Shown one piece after another: positions 32,260 through 41,556 of a stretch of DNA of 44,407 bases. The notes beneath the pieces were generated by a model. That model had not been told where the DNA came from. It worked only from the letters and a program-made list of their open reading frames with translations, and ran no database searches. The DNA lies in assembly GCA_002733645.1 (NCBI GenBank), contig NVWL01000022.1, positions 1 to 44,407 of the forward strand, given 5' to 3'. A program made the translations under genes and the position numbers. How positions within the stretch are numbered: position 1 is the stretch's first letter; each line of letters opens with the position of its first letter. This stretch comes from Oceanobacter sp. Its GTDB lineage: Bacteria > Pseudomonadota > Gammaproteobacteria > Pseudomonadales > Oceanobacteraceae.

Positions 32260-34116
32260 TTAACCGTCTTTACGTGGACGATTCGGCGCAGACGCATCAC
32301 GCTTACCGCGGAATGGCTTTTTAGCACCGTCTCTGCGCGCGTTGTCAGAATTGCGACGAGGTGGGCGACTGTCCCCTTTTGATTCAGGGATGGCGCTTGG
32401 GTTGAACTCTTTAATATCCAGAGTACGACCGCACACACGTGCTTTTTTCAAGGTCTTCATGACTTCGCTTGGCATACCTGACGGTAAATCCACAATGGCG
32501 TAGCTATCAAGAATTTCGATGTGACCAATAAAGCGACTTTCGAGGTCGGCTTCGTTTGCAACTGCGCCCACTAAGTTACCCGGACGTAAGCCATCTTCAT
32601 ACCCAACCGCAACCATGTAACGCGCCATTTGCACATCAGGCTGCCCCTTTAGTGGAAGCGGAGCTGTATCGGGAATGGCTTTACGGCCACGGCTACGATC
32701 ACGTGGCTCGCGCTTTTCACGGCCTCCGCGTTGCTCACGCTCATTATCGCGTTCGTTGTCACGCTTCTGACGTTGCTGCGCACGCTCATCGGCTTTTTCA
32801 TCGATGAATAATGACTTGTCGCCTTGAACCATACGCGCACATGCAGCAGCCACATCAAGGGCATCCACTGGATGCTCTGTCAGAATACTTTCAATGATTT
32901 CACGGTACAGTGCATTTTTCTCAGTATGTAGGGTGTCTACGATACGAGCACGGAAACGATCACGACGCTTGTCATTCAGCATTTTGGCTGACGGCAACTG
33001 CATCTCTTCGATGGTTTGACGTGTGGCTTTTTCAATATCACGCAACATACGCTTTTCACGACCACGAACAAACACAATCGCGTCACCTGTACGGCCCGCA
33101 CGACCAGTACGGCCAATACGGTGTACGTAAGATTCGGTATCTTGTGGAATGTCGTAGTTAATAACGTGGCTGATACGTTCAACATCAAGACCACGTGCCG
33201 CGACATCCGTTGCCACAATAATATCTAGCTGGCCTTTCTTTAAACGATCCACTGCGCGTTCACGTTGTGCTTGTGGAATATCACCATTCAAAGGCGCACA
33301 GCGGAAACCATTGCTCGACATATACTCAGCGACTTCTTCAGTCGCTTGTTTAGTACGAACAAACACCATCATGGCATCGAAATCTTCAGTTTCGGCCATA
33401 CGCAGTAAGGCGTCATTTTTGTGTACGCCGCCAACAAACCAGTAACGCTGACGAATTTTATCGTTGGTGGTGGTTTTGGTTTCGATTTTTACTTGTATTG
33501 GATCGTGCAGGTGAGTTTCAGCAACACGCTGAATTTCACGCGGCATGGTCGCAGAGAAGAGTGCCACCTGACGTTTAGAAGGTGCTTGCTCAAGAATCCA
33601 GTTAACGTCGTCGATGAAACCCATACGGAGCATTTCATCGGCTTCATCAAGCACCACGGCTTTGATGTCGTCTAACTTTAATGTGCCACGACGAAGGTGA
33701 TCCATAACACGACCCGGCGTACCCACCACCCACTGTGGCCCACGTTTCAGCTCACGTAACTGGCCAGTAAAGTCAGTACCACCGTACACGGACAATACGT
33801 TAATGCCCGGCAAGTGACGGCTGTACGTTTTAGCTGCTTCAGCCACCTGTTGTGCTAACTCACGCGTGGGTGCTAACACTAATACTTGTGGGCTACGAAG
33901 CTCTGGATTAGTACGAACAAGCAGTGGCAATGCAAACGCAGCGGTTTTACCCGTACCGGTTTGGGCCATACCCAACACGTCGTTGCCTTCTAATAAAGGC
34001 GGGATGCTTTGTGCTTGAATCGCGGATGGTGTTTCGTAGCCAAGTTCTTCAAGAACACGAAGAACAGGGAAAGGTAGGCCCAAGCTCGCAAAGCCTGTGC
34101 TGGTCGTATCGCTCAT
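32260..34116 (-). CDS. deaD: DEAD-box RNA helicase DeaD/CsdA
   Basis: An ATP-dependent RNA helicase of 618 residues for ribosome assembly and mRNA turnover, usually cold-induced. Motifs are Q (FASLGLPFPVLRVLEELGY), I (AQTGTGKT, 51-58), Ia (PTRELAQQ), Ib (TPGR), II (DEAD, 157-160), III (SAT, 188-190) and VI (HRIGRTGRAGRTG). A dimerisation segment follows, then the RRM-like DbpA/CsdA RNA-binding domain (MVAVGYEDGLRPGNLVGAV through VCGRTLDIKEF), and a basic Arg/Gly/Asp-rich tail. A repetitive arginine and glutamate linker (RDNERDNEREQRGGREKREP) joins the domains. It is monocistronic with a 5' untranslated region of up to about 250 bases, as expected for cold control. Confidence 0.95.
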   Translation of the reverse strand: MSDTTSTGFASLGLPFPVLRVLEELGYETPSAIQAQSIPPLLEGNDVLGMAQTGTGKTAAFALPLLVRTNPELRSPQVLVLAPTRELAQQVAEAAKTYSRHLPGINVLSVYGGTDFTGQLRELKRGPQWVVGTPGRVMDHLRRGTLKLDDIKAVVLDEADEMLRMGFIDDVNWILEQAPSKRQVALFSATMPREIQRVAETHLHDPIQVKIETKTTTNDKIRQRYWFVGGVHKNDALLRMAETEDFDAMMVFVRTKQATEEVAEYMSSNGFRCAPLNGDIPQAQRERAVDRLKKGQLDIIVATDVAARGLDVERISHVINYDIPQDTESYVHRIGRTGRAGRTGDAIVFVRGREKRMLRDIEKATRQTIEEMQLPSAKMLNDKRRDRFRARIVDTLHTEKNALYREIIESILTEHPVDALDVAAACARMVQGDKSLFIDEKADERAQQRQKRDNERDNEREQRGGREKREPRDRSRGRKAIPDTAPLPLKGQPDVQMARYMVAVGYEDGLRPGNLVGAVANEADLESRFIGHIEILDSYAIVDLPSGMPSEVMKTLKKARVCGRTLDIKEFNPSAIPESKGDSRPPRRNSDNARRDGAKKPFRGKRDASAPNRPRKDG

Positions 34117-34384
34117 ATTTTATACCTGTGTGCAGACGTTGAGGGGCTTACCGTTAGGGTTAGAACTCCGCTAACCACGCTCACGTTACAACGCTGCTGA
34201 CACGGTTGAGCCCGACGTATCTATTTAAGAGGGCGCGAAGTATACAGGAAATGATGTTAGAACGCTCGTTTAAATTTCATTTAATGACGAGAACACTAAG
34301 ACACAGGACTGATCCGGTACCACTACGCAAAAGCACTGTTAGATGGTTATAATCGCGCTCCACACATTAATCAGGTCTGTAATC

Positions 34385-34666
34385 ATGTTGACTGTAAATG
34401 AATATTTCGACGGCAAAGTAAAATCCATTGCCCTACAAACTGACACTCTGCCAGCAACTATTGGCGTGATGGAGCCGGGTGATTACGAATTTGGCACAAG
34501 CCATAAAGAAGTAATGACGATTGTTTCTGGCAGCATGGATGCCCTTCTTCCTGACAAGAGCGAATGGCAGACATTCGCGAAAGGTGATTCATTTGAAATT
34601 GAAGCGAACGTGAAATTTCAGGTGCGCCTGGCAGGCCAAACCGCTTACTTCTGTACTTACGAGTAA
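34385..34666 (+). CDS. ppnP: Pyrimidine/purine nucleoside phosphorylase PpnP
   Basis: A small cupin of 93 residues that phosphorolyses several nucleosides (uridine, adenosine, inosine and others) to base and ribose-1-phosphate. The whole length matches YaiE/PpnP: NEYFDGKVKSIA, the conserved TIGVMEPGDYEFGTSHKEVMTIVSG, KGDSFEIEANVKFQVR and the YFCTYE end. The ATG at 34385 is the family start; the upstream frame extension has no counterpart in the family. It stands alone and is followed by a perfect hairpin shared with the convergent GGDEF/EAL gene. Confidence 0.95.
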   Translation: MLTVNEYFDGKVKSIALQTDTLPATIGVMEPGDYEFGTSHKEVMTIVSGSMDALLPDKSEWQTFAKGDSFEIEANVKFQVRLAGQTAYFCTYE

Positions 34667-34690
34667 TTTAAGTAAGCCGTAGCGCTCAGC

Positions 34691-34728
34691 CCTCTCTTAA
34701 CCCTTTGCACTTGCAGCGTTAAGAGAGG
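34691..34728. terminator. 11-bp perfect hairpin between convergent genes
   Basis: CCTCTCTTAAC (34691-34701) and GTTAAGAGAGG (34718-34728) pair perfectly with a 16-base loop. It separates ppnP (plus, ends 34666) from the GGDEF/EAL gene (minus, ends 34740). No long T-run follows on either strand, but the position suits a bidirectional terminator. Confidence 0.6.
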
Positions 34729-34739
34729 TCGATTTACGA

Positions 34740-37397
34740 CTAAGCGGATAATTGAGGTAACACCAGTTCTTCAACGGGTATCGGTCGACTGAAATAAAAA
34801 CCTTGATAAGTTTCACAACCATTATCTTTCAAAAACGCTAATTGCGTTTCCGTTTCTACCCCTTCAGCCAGTACTTGCAGCCCTAGGCCTTTCGCCATTT
34901 GAATAATGGTGCGCGTAATGACTTTACCTTCATCTTCTACGTCCGTACTTTGCACAAACCCACGATCGATTTTGAGCTTATCAACACGATAACGATGCAA
35001 ATAGGCCAGTGAAGAATAACCGGTACCAAAATCATCGACGGCCAATGCAACCCCTAGATTTTTCAATCCAGCTAAGGTGTCCAATACTTGGCTGCTTGGT
35101 TCCAACAATGCGCCTTCCGTAATTTCTAGCTCCAGCCAGGTAGGATCAATACCCGTTTCCTTTAGTAAGCGCGTCAGTCGCTCAACTAAACCTCCTGCCA
35201 TAAATGTCGGCTGGGTAATATTGACGGCCAACATCATCGGCTTCACACCTGAACTCTGCCATTGTTCTAGCTGGCGGCAAGCCTTACCAAGTACGTAGCT
35301 GTCTAGGTCCGGCATCAAGCCGTTGTCTTCTGCAACAGGCAAAAAGCGACCAGGTTGAATGACTTCACCGTCGTCTCTGTACCAGCGAATCAGCGCTTCA
35401 ACGCCAACAACGTCGCCTGTTTCAATAGACACTTGAGGTTGATAATGCAGGCGCAGCTCATTATCGGCCTGTAACGCAACTCTGAGCTGGTTCCCCAGTT
35501 CGAGTCTATCCGACACGACCTGCGTCATTTCATTGTTATACACCGCGACACTATTTCGTCCACTGTGCTTCGCTTGATACATAGCGACATCCGCATTACT
35601 TAACAATTGCGTAACGTCAGAGCCATGCTCGGGGAATATGGTAATACCTAGGCTAGCGGTAATATGAAGCTCTTGCCCAACCCCGACATCAAACGGGGTT
35701 TTCAATAGTTGTATGATAATTTCGGCAACATTTTCAACTTGCTGATCACTAGCAATGTTCTCCAAAATCACAACAAAATCATCACCACCTTGACGAGCAA
35801 CGGTATCCGAGTCACGTAGCCGTTGACGCATTCGCTGTGCAAACTCTTGCAATAAACGATCACCAGCAGGATGCCCAAGGCTGTCATTAATATGCTTAAA
35901 GTGATCAAGGTCTATCGCAATAACGCCTACTTTGCGTTTGTTTACCGTGGCGTCATTAATCGCACCTTCGAGTCGACTGAGTAATAAAGTTCGATTAGGA
36001 AGATTGGTGAGCGAGTCGTAATTAGAAAGGTGCTTAAGCTGTTGCTCATGCTCTTTCATCCGTGACATATCGGAAAACACCACCACATAATGAGTGAGCC
36101 TTTGCTGATCATCACGCACTTCAGTAATCGTTTGCCACTGCGGATAAACTTGGCCATTTTTGCGTTTATTCCACACTTCCCCGCGCCAGTAACCACGGTC
36201 TTGAAGTTGCTGGCTCATACGATCAAAAAAGCTGTCGTTATGACGCTCTGACCGTAACATCCCCATCAACTGAGCCGTGGCCTCACGCTCAGAATATCCC
36301 GTAATAGTGCTGAATGCTGGATTAACCGCTTCGATACGAAAATCAGAATCGGTAATGACCACCCCTTCCATGGTGAATTCAAATACCGTCATGGCTAAGC
36401 GCAAACGGTTCTCTTTTGCTTGCTGCTCGGTGATATCTTGAATAGAACCGACCCGTGCGATGACTTTATTCTCGCCATCCACAATCACTTCTGCACGGCC
36501 ATGAATCACCTTCTCTGCACCAGAAGGTAAGCTCACACGATAAATCATGTCAGATGGTTTTCTTTCCGCCATGCTTTCAGTCAGGGTTTGTGCAACTTTC
36601 TCAATATCACCCGGATGAATATATTCAAAGTATTGTGACAAACTCACAATACCAAGAGATTCATCTTGTTCAAAAATAGCTGCGGTTTGCGGAGTAATTG
36701 TAATCTTGTCTTTTACAACATCGTCATACCAAGACCCAATTTTGGCTAAGCGCTCCGTTTGTTGTAATAACTTTTCTCTATCTTCTAGCGCTGCCATCAC
36801 ATTTAGGCGCTCTTGCATCAAACAACACAGCTGAGCAAATGTACCCAGCTGAGCGAGTTTACGACTAGAGGTTTCAGGGATTCCTGATGGTAGCGTAATC
36901 AGTAAATAACCAATACATCCAACATTATCAAGTACCGGAACTTGAAGCATACGGACACCGCCCAGCAACTTCCTAAGTTCACCTTCAGCATTGGTCTCTT
37001 TATATTCTTCTGAGAAAGTTGATGTAATATCGCGGTTTGATTCTTGCCAAAAATTTTCTGCAAGATTGTTGAGTCCGTCTGTATCGCTAAACGACACGCT
37101 CACCAGCATCTCAGGACGCTTTGTTGACGGATCTGGCGCAATAAACATGGTTGCGCTACACGCTTTCATTAAACGTGCTATTTGCAGTAATGCACCTTCA
37201 ATATCACTGGCTAAAGTCTCAGAACGTGTTGTAAGAAATACACGCATAGTTCGCTCTAGAATGGTTTCTAGGCGTAAATCAGACGCGCCAAAGCGCCCCC
37301 CTTTATGAGTGCCAGCTCGTTGTGCTTCTTCTTGTACTCTTCTCCAGCCATCACTTGGCTGATACTTACCTTCTGCCGCGGACGACAACGCCTTCAT
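34740..37397 (-). CDS. GAF-PAS-PAS-GGDEF-EAL cyclic-di-GMP enzyme
   Basis: An 885-residue signalling protein. A GAF-like domain is at about 60-195, PAS (PAS_3 type) at about 215-328, PAS at about 333-450, GGDEF at 455-620 and EAL at 635-880. The diguanylate cyclase signature is GGDDF (537-541) rather than GGDEF, with an RxxD inhibitory site (528-531) five residues before it. The phosphodiesterase half keeps EAL (667-669), the VNIT site (725-728), ELEITE (756-761), DDFGTGYSSL (788-797), KIDRGFV and EGVET, so PDE activity is expected. No membrane helix is apparent, so it is probably cytosolic. The net activity cannot be told. It is monocistronic. Confidence 0.94.
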   Translation of the reverse strand: MKALSSAAEGKYQPSDGWRRVQEEAQRAGTHKGGRFGASDLRLETILERTMRVFLTTRSETLASDIEGALLQIARLMKACSATMFIAPDPSTKRPEMLVSVSFSDTDGLNNLAENFWQESNRDITSTFSEEYKETNAEGELRKLLGGVRMLQVPVLDNVGCIGYLLITLPSGIPETSSRKLAQLGTFAQLCCLMQERLNVMAALEDREKLLQQTERLAKIGSWYDDVVKDKITITPQTAAIFEQDESLGIVSLSQYFEYIHPGDIEKVAQTLTESMAERKPSDMIYRVSLPSGAEKVIHGRAEVIVDGENKVIARVGSIQDITEQQAKENRLRLAMTVFEFTMEGVVITDSDFRIEAVNPAFSTITGYSEREATAQLMGMLRSERHNDSFFDRMSQQLQDRGYWRGEVWNKRKNGQVYPQWQTITEVRDDQQRLTHYVVVFSDMSRMKEHEQQLKHLSNYDSLTNLPNRTLLLSRLEGAINDATVNKRKVGVIAIDLDHFKHINDSLGHPAGDRLLQEFAQRMRQRLRDSDTVARQGGDDFVVILENIASDQQVENVAEIIIQLLKTPFDVGVGQELHITASLGITIFPEHGSDVTQLLSNADVAMYQAKHSGRNSVAVYNNEMTQVVSDRLELGNQLRVALQADNELRLHYQPQVSIETGDVVGVEALIRWYRDDGEVIQPGRFLPVAEDNGLMPDLDSYVLGKACRQLEQWQSSGVKPMMLAVNITQPTFMAGGLVERLTRLLKETGIDPTWLELEITEGALLEPSSQVLDTLAGLKNLGVALAVDDFGTGYSSLAYLHRYRVDKLKIDRGFVQSTDVEDEGKVITRTIIQMAKGLGLQVLAEGVETETQLAFLKDNGCETYQGFYFSRPIPVEELVLPQLSA

Positions 37398-37618
37398 GCA
37401 ACTACTCCACCTACCGTCATGTTCAACGGACTACACCGGTCTGAACGCATATGTGTGTCACCGCACTGATCTAAGCCACAGCGTCATTCCTATCAGTGTA
37501 GACTATATCCAGAAGCTCTCATGGTCTGAAAGCACGTTCACGAACGAGACTGTCAAATTGCGACAATAGTTATTTTAACAGGCCAAAATACATTATTTGT
37601 AAAATTGGAACACCGAAA

Positions 37619-37876
37619 ATGTTTGTAAAAGAAGACCTCATCGCGTTAGTTCAAATGACCATGCCCTTCGGTAAATATCAAGGACGCCGATTGTGCGATA
37701 TTCCTGAAGAGTACTTACTTTGGATGCAAAAGAAAGAATTTCCGAGCGGGCGTCTTGGGCAATTACTGGCCCTTATGCTTGAGATTCGAATACATGGTGT
37801 GGAAGATGTTTTGACCCCTTTAAAAAAAACTTATGATGCTAAACTAACTCAACCACCTGCCAATGGAGTTCATTGA
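37619..37876 (+). CDS. DUF3820 family protein
   Basis: An 85-residue protein with the family block MPFGKYQGRRLCDIPEEYLLWMQKKEFPSGRLGQLL. This is the usual length for DUF3820, sometimes listed as a putative quorum-sensing-regulated virulence factor; a molecular role is not established. It is followed after 3 bases by the glutamine amidotransferase gene, so the two are co-transcribed. The ribosome site is weak. The same FGKYxG fold element occurs in exonuclease-linked proteins, which hints at nucleic-acid contact. Confidence 0.88.
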   Translation: MFVKEDLIALVQMTMPFGKYQGRRLCDIPEEYLLWMQKKEFPSGRLGQLLALMLEIRIHGVEDVLTPLKKTYDAKLTQPPANGVH

Positions 37877-37879
37877 GCT

Positions 37880-38584
37880 ATGCCAATACTTGGGTTACTG
37901 GAAAGTGACGTTCTATATCCTGATTTAATTGATGATTACGCTTCCTATGGCAGCATGGTTCGTAAAAACCTCGCGGCCCTAGATAAACATTTGGAGTTTC
38001 GTCACTACCGCATCCAGGAAGGTGAATTTCCAAGCAATCTTGATGAATGTGATGCCTATTTAATTACCGGTTCAAAAACCGGCGTGTATGACAACGAACC
38101 TTGGCTTGAGCCGTTAGCACAATGGATTAAACACGCGTATACCCACAAAGCGAAATTACTCGGCATCTGTTTTGGCCATCAAATGTTAGCGCATTGCCTT
38201 GGCGGCCATGCAAGCCAAAGCCACAAAGGTTGGGGAGTGGGCAATCATATGACTAACATAAAGCATCTACCGATTTGGCTTAACGATGATAGTAATGCTT
38301 ACCAGCTGATTTATAGTCATAAAGATCAGGTGGAGAGCTTACCTCCCAAAGGAAAAGTCTTAGCCAGTAGTGACTTTTGTGAATACGCCGCTTGGTATAT
38401 TGGCGACCAAGTATTGAGCTTTCAGGGACACCCTGAATTTACCCCAGAGTATTTTTGTCGATTACTAGAAAGACGCCGTGATGACGTAGGATCAGACCTG
38501 CTAGACCAAGCACTCGCTAGCATTGATCAACCCAACGACAGCGACAAAATTTTACGCTGGATGATTGAGTTTATTCATATTTAG
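37880..38584 (+). CDS. Class I glutamine amidotransferase-like protein
   Basis: A stand-alone GATase1 domain of 234 residues (GuaA-N-like, YfeJ-type). The nucleophile is Cys97 in LLGICFGHQMLAHCLGG, and the catalytic His184 and Glu186 are in FQGHPEFTPEYF. The oxyanion region DAYLITGSKTGVYD is present. No synthetase domain is attached. Family members hydrolyse glutamine or gamma-glutamyl compounds; the substrate here is unknown. It is translated right after DUF3820 (3-base gap) and converges with the GNAT gene, whose stop is 12 bases away. Confidence 0.92.
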   Translation: MPILGLLESDVLYPDLIDDYASYGSMVRKNLAALDKHLEFRHYRIQEGEFPSNLDECDAYLITGSKTGVYDNEPWLEPLAQWIKHAYTHKAKLLGICFGHQMLAHCLGGHASQSHKGWGVGNHMTNIKHLPIWLNDDSNAYQLIYSHKDQVESLPPKGKVLASSDFCEYAAWYIGDQVLSFQGHPEFTPEYFCRLLERRRDDVGSDLLDQALASIDQPNDSDKILRWMIEFIHI

Positions 38585-38596
38585 TGTGATCAAACG

Positions 38597-38830
38597 TCAC
38601 AGAGATTTTTTTACATACCAGCAGCTGGCTTCTTTTTTTAAGCCTTCTTTGTCAGCCCAAGCCAATGCGGCTTTCACTAGCGCTTCGGCCAAGCCTTTCC
38701 CGCGTAAACGGAAAGGAACATACGTGTGCGTAAAGTTCACTGACGTTCCGTGAAGCTCATAATCTAACACGCATTCATTACCGTCTTGCTCAAGCACAAA
38801 ACGACTATGTTGAGATTGATGTTCTACCAT
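38597..38830 (-). CDS. Small GNAT-like N-acetyltransferase (YjdJ/NATD1 type)
   Basis: A minimal acetyltransferase fold of 77 residues. The acetyl-CoA pyrophosphate loop is seen as VPFRLRGKGLAEALVKAALAWA (consensus P-x-x-RGKGI-A), and the C-terminus CWYVKKSL corresponds to the family's C-x-Y-x-x-x-F/Y end. Family members are short and their substrates are unknown. GAGG lies 6 bases before the ATG. It is 27 bases downstream of the DUF3301 gene on the same strand and probably shares its transcript. Confidence 0.9.
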   Translation of the reverse strand: MVEHQSQHSRFVLEQDGNECVLDYELHGTSVNFTHTYVPFRLRGKGLAEALVKAALAWADKEGLKKEASCWYVKKSL

Positions 38831-38857
38831 GAAAAACCTCTATTGGGTTCGTGTATT

Positions 38858-39172
38858 TCATTGAAAACGGTGAGTGTCCAGTTGCAGCGATAGCGTTCGA
38901 TACCCAGCCAGCTGCAATGAACCTTGATAACGATCACCGCCGTCGACGCTAAATTCAAAAACATAGGTACGCACGGCCAAAGGTCGGCCTTTGTTCCAGC
39001 GTATCTTTGTTGAACTGAGCTCCACGGTCTGATCCAGTAACTGCAAACCATCTTGTTCACACTGACGACGTAAGTAACTCATAGCCCACTCTCGTGCCTT
39101 CTGCTGCTTCTGCAGCAAGGGCCAGACCATCAAGCCCACACCAAACAAGACCACAACAATCAGTAAATCCAC
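38858..39172 (-). CDS. DUF3301 family membrane-anchored protein
   Basis: A 104-residue protein with a single N-terminal membrane helix (LLIVVVLFGVGLMVWPLL, about 3-20) and a soluble domain containing the family block QDGLQLLDQTVELSSTKIRWN and YVFEFSVDGGDRYQGSLQLAG. The start is GTG with AAGG 9 bases upstream. The function of DUF3301 is unknown; it is common in gammaproteobacteria. It forms a two-gene unit with the small GNAT. Confidence 0.88.
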   Translation of the reverse strand: MDLLIVVVLFGVGLMVWPLLQKQQKAREWAMSYLRRQCEQDGLQLLDQTVELSSTKIRWNKGRPLAVRTYVFEFSVDGGDRYQGSLQLAGYRTLSLQLDTHRFQ

Positions 39173-39299
39173 AGTTCACAACCTTCTGACTTATTTATGT
39201 ACGACGATTAGAGGGGGGATTCTCAAGACAATTCCCTCAACGATCAGGATAAACGATATACTACCGCAAATTGACACCGACGCCTCGGAGACCCTAACA

Positions 39300-39584
39300 A
39301 TGGCCGCTAAAAGAGCATGTGCTTGCCACATTCTGGTGAACACCCAAAAAGAAGCTGAAAACCTGCTTGAGCAACTGAACAAAGGGACAGAGTTCGATAA
39401 GCTCGCGCGCAAACACTCGACATGTCCATCAGGCAAAAGTGGCGGCTCACTTGGCGAATTCGACAAAGGCGATATGGTCAAAGCGTTCGACGAAGCCGTG
39501 TTCAAAGGTCCTCTACTGAAAGTTCAAGGCCCAATCAAAACTCAGTTTGGCTGGCACCTGATTAAAACGCTTTACCGTCACTGA
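39300..39584 (+). CDS. ppiC: Peptidyl-prolyl cis-trans isomerase C (parvulin)
   Basis: A cytosolic single-domain parvulin of 94 residues. Conserved elements are ACHILVNTQKEAENLLEQL, FDKLARKHSTCPSGKSGGSLGEF and QFGWHLIKTLYRH, including the two active-site His (in CHIL and GWHLI) and the Asp/Cys position (STCPS). The length equals E. coli PpiC. GGAGA stands 8 bases before the ATG. The CvfB-like gene follows 54 bases later on the same strand. Confidence 0.95.
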   Translation: MAAKRACACHILVNTQKEAENLLEQLNKGTEFDKLARKHSTCPSGKSGGSLGEFDKGDMVKAFDEAVFKGPLLKVQGPIKTQFGWHLIKTLYRH

Positions 39585-39638
39585 TCAATCATCAGTGACA
39601 GCAAACACTATTTTCCAACCCATTCATCAGAGGTTCCC

Positions 39639-40871
39639 ATGGCTGACATCGGACTATTTCATACGCTAACGGTTAGCGACGTTCAAAATCAGGGCCTGTA
39701 TCTGAATGATGGCGAAGGCGGAAGAATACTTCTACCTAAACGGTATGTTCCAGACAATACGAATGTCGGTGATGAGATCAAAGTGTTTGTTTACCTTGAT
39801 TCGGACGACCGCCCCATTGCGACCACACAACGCCCCCGCGTAACCTTGCATCAAGCCGCCAACCTTCAAGTGGTGGATGTGAATACCACGGGAGCCTTCC
39901 TTGACTGGGGGTTACCGAAAGATTTGTTTGTACCGTTTGCCGAGCAAAACCAACGCATGGAACCGGGCAATAATTACGTCGTGTATGTAACCCTCGACAA
40001 TACCGGGCGATTAATCGGCAGCAATAAACTCAATCGATTTATACAAGACGAGGCCAAAGCAATCTGGCCGGGCGAGCCTTCGCCGTTTGAACAAGGCGAT
40101 AAAGTGAAAATGCTGATCGCTCAGCGTACCGACATTGGCTACAAAGCCATTGTAAACGACAAATACTGGGGCGTACTGCACGAAAGTCAGATTCATACGG
40201 CCATTCGCGTTGGTCAGCGTTTTGAAGGCTATGTACGCCGTGTGCGTGAAGAAGATCACCGTCTTGATCTTTCTCTAGAGCCGTTAGGCCACACCCGCGC
40301 AGATCCTGTCGCCAAAAAGATTCTCGCTAAATTACATGAATCTGGTGGCTCATTGGGTCTTGGTGACCACAGCCCTGCTGACCTTATCGAGCTGCACTTT
40401 GGCGTCAGCAAACGAGCTTTCAAGATGGCCATGGGCAAGTTGTTCAAACAACGTGAGATAGTGATTATTCCTGAAGGCATCTGTTTGCCTGATCACCCCG
40501 CTGCCGCTTCTGGCACCAGCGAGCGCAAGGCGCACCGCTCAAGCACCATTCCGCGCAGTCAAAAAACAGAAAAGAAAACACCAGCAGCCAAGACCGATCA
40601 AAAAACACCCAGAGATACCGACACCATGACCACAGATTCACCGAAAGCCGACGCCACCGATACCGATACCGCGACGGTGCAACCGTGGGGCAACCACACG
40701 AAAAAAGCATCGCACAGCGACGCGAACAATCGTTCGCCAGAGAACGATTCAAAACGTTCCACAAAGCATTCCAAGCCTGCCAACACTCAGGATAAGTCGA
40801 CAAAAAGCAAAAAGACGGTGTACCGCAATCCTAAAAACAAAACTGCCTCAACACTGTCACTGAAAAAGTAA
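39639..40871 (+). CDS. cvfB: CvfB-like S1 RNA-binding protein with disordered tail
   Basis: A 410-residue protein. The first about 280 residues match the CvfB/YitL family: S1-type beta-barrels (start GLFHTLTVSDVQNQGLYLND; GAFLDWGLPKDLFVPFAEQ; YKAIVNDKYWGVLHESQI) and a C-terminal winged helix (LGDHSPADLIELHFGVSKRAFKMAMGKLFKQREI). The family binds RNA and affects virulence and translation in Staphylococcus. About 120 further residues form a low-complexity Lys/Ser/Thr/Asp/Asn tail not found in the typical family, presumably disordered and nucleic-acid binding. It probably shares a transcript with ppiC. The GC content of the tail is slightly higher than nearby genes. Confidence 0.9.
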   Translation: MADIGLFHTLTVSDVQNQGLYLNDGEGGRILLPKRYVPDNTNVGDEIKVFVYLDSDDRPIATTQRPRVTLHQAANLQVVDVNTTGAFLDWGLPKDLFVPFAEQNQRMEPGNNYVVYVTLDNTGRLIGSNKLNRFIQDEAKAIWPGEPSPFEQGDKVKMLIAQRTDIGYKAIVNDKYWGVLHESQIHTAIRVGQRFEGYVRRVREEDHRLDLSLEPLGHTRADPVAKKILAKLHESGGSLGLGDHSPADLIELHFGVSKRAFKMAMGKLFKQREIVIIPEGICLPDHPAAASGTSERKAHRSSTIPRSQKTEKKTPAAKTDQKTPRDTDTMTTDSPKADATDTDTATVQPWGNHTKKASHSDANNRSPENDSKRSTKHSKPANTQDKSTKSKKTVYRNPKNKTASTLSLKK

Positions 40872-40903
40872 CGCAAATCACGGTAATAAATAACGCTGGG
40901 CCT

Positions 40904-41446
40904 TCAGAACGAAGAGCCCGGTTGTGTTAAAAACTCAATTTCTTCCGCAGTACTCTCTCGACCTAACAACTCGTTTCGATGCGGGTAGCGACCAAAACGG
41001 TCGATGATGTCTTTGTGCCGTATTTCAAAATCCAAATTATTTTCAAGTCCCGGCTGGGAGAATAAGCCCAACGCCTCCGAATGTATCTTTGCGGATTCGC
41101 TGTGCATGTACGGCATGTATAAAAAACTGCGCTGGGGTCCTTCCAACTGCTGATCCCAACCCAGCGACACTGCTTCCTGGGCAAGCACTAACGCCAAAGG
41201 GTCGGCAGTAAATGCCTTAGGGTCATCTCGATAGATATTTCGTGAGAACTGATCAAGTACCAGTATTTCAGCTAAGCGCCCTTGTATATCACCGCGCCAG
41301 TCAAACAATTCACCGACCGCTGCAGCGTGATAAGTCGTTTCAAAGCGACGCCGAATCTCAGCATCCGTTTTCTCCGATTTTTCAAACCATTGCTTTGGAG
41401 ATAGCTCGTCAAACCAAAACCGAAGAATGTCATTAGGATTATGCAT
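40904..41446 (-). CDS. DUF924 family protein
   Basis: A 180-residue helical protein of DUF924, a TPR-like family of unknown function. Conserved blocks are [61 protein letters not shown] and [22 protein letters not shown] chose the ATG at 41446, preceded by a perfect GGAGGTGAAC; the longer frame begins inside that ribosome site. It is divergent from ybiT across 110 bases and convergent with the CvfB-like gene. Confidence 0.93.
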   Translation of the reverse strand: MHNPNDILRFWFDELSPKQWFEKSEKTDAEIRRRFETTYHAAAVGELFDWRGDIQGRLAEILVLDQFSRNIYRDDPKAFTADPLALVLAQEAVSLGWDQQLEGPQRSFLYMPYMHSESAKIHSEALGLFSQPGLENNLDFEIRHKDIIDRFGRYPHRNELLGRESTAEEIEFLTQPGSSF

Positions 41447-41556
41447 GTTCACCTCCAACAATTGCCCATTATCTAGGCTTGCGTCGCTCGTTTTTCACTC
41501 AAAAAACGCGTATAGTGCCGCCCTTTCGTCCAACCCGTCAGAATCAGGATACGCCC

